Positions 60,111 through 64,000 of a DNA stretch of 64,000 bases are shown piece after piece. The notes under the pieces were generated by a model. That model saw only the letters and a list, made by a program, of their open reading frames with translations, did not search any database and had not been told where the DNA came from. The number at the start of each line of letters is the position of its first letter. Positions within the stretch are counted from its first letter, which is position 1. The position numbers were made by a program, and so were the translations under genes. Origin of the DNA: Parietaria judaica (lineage: Eukaryota > Streptophyta > Magnoliopsida > Rosales > Urticaceae); contig OX940868.1 of assembly GCA_954871525.1 (NCBI GenBank), positions 11,646,056 to 11,710,055 on the forward strand. Reading direction: 5' to 3'.

Positions 60111-62996
60111 CTCCCGTCAAAGTTCACGCTCTCCAGTCACCACTCTTTGTCTACAAATTTCTTTCCCGTGTCTGTCAATTCCATTTGTGCTTGTAATGTC
60201 TTCGATGTATGGCATAACAGACTAGCTCATCCTTCAACTGCAGTTGTTCGTGATGTATTAGTCAAATGTAATGTGCCTTATTCCAATAAACAAGCAGCTT
60301 CTTTTTGTGATTCTTGTTGTCATGGAAAAATACATCGACTGCCCTTTGCCAAGTCTAACTCTGTCTATACTAAACCGCTTGAACTTGTTCACTCCGACTT
60401 ATGGGGCCCTTCCCCTATCTTGTCTAATAGTGGATACAAGTATTATGTGACCTTTGTAGATGCCTTCTCACGTTTCACTTGGATTTTTCTGCTCAAACTC
60501 AAAAGTGATGTTCACACTGTGTTTGAGCAATTCAAAACTCAAGTTGAGAAGCAACTGCAGTCCTCTATTATTACACTCCAATCCGACTGGGGAGGTGAGT
60601 ATGAGGCTCTAAAAGGATTTCTTGCCAAGAATGGGATTTTACACAAGGTGTCGTGTCCCCACACTCAACAACAAAATGGCGTGGCCGAGAGGAAGCACCG
60701 TACAATCATTGAACATGGCTTGACTCTGCTTCACAAAGCTTCTTTGCCTATGAAATTCTGGGATGAGGCCTTCAGAACCTCTGTGTTTGTCTCAAATAGG
60801 TTGCCAACAGCTGCTCTTCACAGAAAGTCACCCATTGAGGTCTTATTCAATAGGCAATCAGATTACAGCTTTCTCAGAGTCTTTGGTTGTGCGTGCTATC
60901 CACATCTCAGACCGTATAACAAGAATAAGCTGCAGTATAGGAGCACGAGATGTACATTCCTAGGTTATTCTATTAATCACAAGGGCTACAAGTGCATGAG
61001 CTCAAATGGGAGAATCTACATAAGCAGGGATGTTATTTTCGATGAGGTATCATTCCCCTTTTCCACCATAAACACTAGTCCTACAAGTGTTCCTAGTACT
61101 GGTGTTCTACCATCAGCTATACCTCCTATAGTCACCAAAGAGTCTTTCAGTCCGACGTTTGAAGCTATAGTTCCTGAGCATGAAGTTGTAAATGGAACTG
61201 CAGCTTCTGAGCAGTCACATGAGCTGTCCCTCGACAGCTCTCTCTCCTCCAGCTCCAACTCAACTCCAGCTCAGTCTCCAACTACAACTCCAACTCCAGC
61301 TCCAACTCAAACTCCAACTTCAACTCCAACTCCAACTCCAGATCCAACTCCAGGTACTCCGAACCCTCTTAACACTCATCACATGGTCACGAGGAGTAAA
61401 AATGGCATCCAAATGCCTCGTGTATTTGTTTCCTCTGCCCTTGAGCCTTCCAATGTTCGCGAAGCACTTACTCATCAGCCTTGGAGACTTGCCATGCAAG
61501 CTGAGATGACCGCTTTGTCCAAGAACTGCACTTGGACTCTCGTGTCTCTTCCTCCAAACAGGCGTGCTATTGGGTGTAAATGGGTCTTTAAGGTCAAAGA
61601 AAATCCTGATGGATTTATCCAGAAAAACAAGGCTCGCCTTGTGGCTCAAGGCTTTCATCAACAGCCGGGTTTTGACTTCAATGAGACGTTTAGTCCTGTG
61701 GTCAAACCAGCCACCATTCGTGTTGTCCTTACGCTTGCCCTTTCTCAAAATTGGCCAGTGCGACAGCTTGACGTGAACAATGCCTTTCTAAATGGCATTC
61801 TCGAAGAAGAAGTTTTCATGCGACAACCTCCTGGCTTTGAATCTTCGGACAATCCACAGCTTGTTTGCAAGCTGCATAAAGCCTTATATGGGCTCAAGCA
61901 AGCTCCTAGAGCCTGGTTTGATAGGCTAAATCAAGCCCTTCTCTCTCTTGGATTTATGCATGCCAAGTCTGATCATTCCCTTTTTATCCATCACGGTACT
62001 GATCATGTCACCTACATTCTTGTATATGTAGATGATATCTTGATTACTGGGAACAATGCCTTGGCCATTGACCGTCTTATCTCCAAGCTCAATGATGTAT
62101 TCTCTCTCAAGGACATGGGATTGTTGAGTTACTTCCTTGGCATTCAAGTCACACGCATTGCAGATGGATTTCATCTCAACCAGGCCAAGTATGTTCGTGA
62201 CCTTATGCTTAAGGCCAAGATGATCAACTGCAGCTCAGCGCCAACGCCCATGCTGTCCAGTCTTAAGCTGCGTGCTTCTGATGGAGATCCCCTTGAAGAT
62301 GTCCATAACTATAGGAGCTTGGTGGGCGCTCTTCAATATGTTACCATTACACGCCCTGACATCGCCTTTAGCTAGAATCGTGTATGTCAGTTCATGCAGA
62401 AACCTACAGATGTTCATCTCAAGGCTGTCAAGCGTATCTTGCGCTATCTGCAGGGGTCCCATGATTATGGCTTACATCTTCGGCGTGGTCACTCGCTCAA
62501 CCTTGTTGGGTTTTGTGATGCTGATTGGGCCTCAGACCTTGACGATCGCCGGTCTACTTCGGGACACTGTGTGTATCTTGGTCCCAATCTCATCTCCTGG
62601 CTCTCAAAGAAACAGCCCACGGTTTCGCGTTCCAGCACTGAAGCAGAATATAGGAGCTTGGCTGGTCTTGTTTGTGAGGTGACTTGGCTCACTTCTCTCC
62701 TTCGGGAATTACGTGTGCCTCTGCCTTCACCTCCAGTGCTTTGGTGTGATAACCTTAGCACTGTTCTTCTCTCAGCCAACCCAGTGCTTCACGCTCGGAC
62801 CAAGCACATTGAACTCGATTTGTATTTTGTTCGTGAAAAAGTGTCTCGTCGAGAAATTATTATCCAACACGTGCCGTCAGTTGATCAAATAGCTGACACT
62901 CTCACGAAGCCTCTCTCCGAACCACAGTTCAAGCATCTTCGGTTCAAGCTCAAGATCGAAAGTCTTACCAATCTTCAGCTTGAGGGGGGATGTTAG
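60111..62996 (+). pseudogene. copia element 2 integrase, RT, RNase H
   Basis: Same frame as gag. Integrase zinc finger (HNRLAHPS ... CDSC), DDE core (VHSDLWGP, LQSDWGGEY, QQNGVAERKH), a Pro/Thr-repeat linker (61255-61370; TPTPAPTQTPTSTPTP), RT with LDVNNAFLNG and LVYVDDILITG, then TAG at 62373 in RPDIAFS*NRVCQF, and RNase H to 62996 (STEAEYRSLAG, ARTKHIELDLYF, ADTLTKPLS). Apart from the two stops no damage is apparent, consistent with its near-identical LTRs. Confidence 0.94.
62981..62990 (+). other. polypurine tract of copia element 2
   Basis: TGAGGGGGGA immediately before the 3' LTR. Confidence 0.85.
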
Positions 62997-63173
62997 AGTA
63001 TATTCTGTATAGCTGTAGTTTAAGCTTTATGTTTAGCTGTTGTTATTAACAGCTGTAGTTATCTGAGTATAAATACCAGATTGTAATAGAATGTTCATCA
63101 AGTCAATACAAACAGAATTCTCTTTCCAAATCTGTTTGGCTCGCTCTCTTTCTTTCTCTTCTATTGTTCATCA
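62991..63173 (+). repeat. 3' LTR of copia element 2
   Basis: 183 bp; two substitutions against the 5' LTR (AAGCTTT for AGGCTTT, CTGAGTA for CTGGGTA). Confidence 0.95.
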
Positions 63174-63178
63174 ATTTT

Positions 63179-64000
63179 AGCTGTATTGAAATCCAGGAAA
63201 TTAACTCAAAAGTAATTAATGCAATGGGGAGAATTTCTGATAATTGTTATCAACTTATCAATATCATATAGGTATAGTTGGCACGTCCGTGTAGCCTTTA
63301 ACATAGAGTTTTATAATTTAAGTCCAAACAATCATAAATGTAACTAATTCTTAATTATATTAATACATTAATTGGGTAATAATACAAACATCATAATGAA
63401 GCCGAATAAAACAAACATCATAATGAAGATATAATCACTAAAACTTTAAATATAAAGACCGGCTGTAAGGAACTTTATAAATATAAAATAATACTCGGAT
63501 TTAGTTTTTTAGTTTTTAAATCGGAGCAAATTTGTGTATCCAAAAGTTTGTTTTTCTTCATATTGAAACGGTTTTTGTCTAATTAAATCACATCCAAACG
63601 ATTTAGGTTTTAAATATTAAAATACAAAATATATGTATATATATACTACCATTCAAAAATTATGGAATTAGAAGTTTTCCATCCGTTTTTATATATATAT
63701 ATATGTATATATATATTTAAAGAAATTTAGGACTCCGAATCCCGGAGTTTCATGTACAAAGTTTGGAGTGTAAAAGTTACTACAATATCAGAATTTCACC
63801 ATGGATTTTGCTATATTATTTCAAAACCGGTGTGTAAAGTAAGTTTCACGAAGCATTTACGAAAATCGTCTTGCAAAATTATATTTTGTGACTAATCTGC
63901 ATGACAGTTGATAAAAAATTGCAATGCAAAGTGAATGTCACCACCAAGAATATTAATAACGAGCTTCGCGGCGAAAAGTGCTTTACACAATATTTATATT
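63179..64000. other. intergenic, unassigned
   Basis: AT-rich right edge. No gene or repeat boundary recognised. Confidence 0.5.

Larger units (their letters stand above)
58505..63173 (+). mobile_element. Ty1/copia LTR retrotransposon 2, very young
   Basis: 4.67 kb with two 183-bp LTRs differing at two positions by eye. Flanks ATCTT (58500-58504) and ATTTT (63174-63178) agree in four of five bases. Gene order is copia type. Gag-pol is in one frame from 58758 to 62996 with only two stops. Confidence 0.95.

Overview
The window is nuclear DNA of a flowering plant, most likely a eudicot. It is AT-rich, it has spliced genes with GT/AG introns, and it carries plant-type Ty1/copia and Ty3-like LTR elements, Helitrons, hAT-type MITEs and L1-like LINE tails. 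I cannot name the species from sequence alone.

Only two host genes can be supported. At the left edge, on the minus strand, is the first exon of a CYP71-clade cytochrome P450 (923-1831); its heme-binding second exon is not in the window. The main gene is a complete AMP deaminase (7250-14974, minus strand). I could assemble it into 19 coding exons that join in frame to 844 residues, with the N-terminal membrane anchor and all zinc ligands present.

Everything else is mobile DNA, its debris, or unassigned AT-rich sequence. Left part: two non-autonomous Helitrons of one family (2457-5792 minus, 17349-20768 plus) flank the AMP deaminase region; a copia RNase H scrap lies at 5953-6150 and a decayed LINE at 15481-16500. 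Middle: small TIR elements lie at 23724-24017, 24028-24229 and 25397-26225, followed by a complete but mutated Ty1/copia element with target duplication CACAT (30125-35543). At 37250-42045 there is an old tandem duplication whose two units carry different insertions, so that one unit shows the empty site of an element present in the other. Right part: a 5.7 kb LTR element without recognisable gag-pol is filled with several tandem-repeat families (42189-47901, target duplication GATAT). It is followed by a 1.5 kb miniature LTR element (48757-50305, GAACT), a 2.75 kb solo LTR (51730-54481), a 5'-truncated LINE with a 13-bp target duplication (55957-56350), and a second, very young copia element (58505-63173).

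There is no operon-like cooperation between genes here. The AMP deaminase is a housekeeping purine enzyme and the P450 is probably a specialised-metabolism enzyme; they are simply neighbours. The most unusual object is the repeat-filled LTR element, whose interior contains arrays rich in the 12-bp palindrome GATGAGCTCATC. I found no tRNA, rRNA or CRISPR array.
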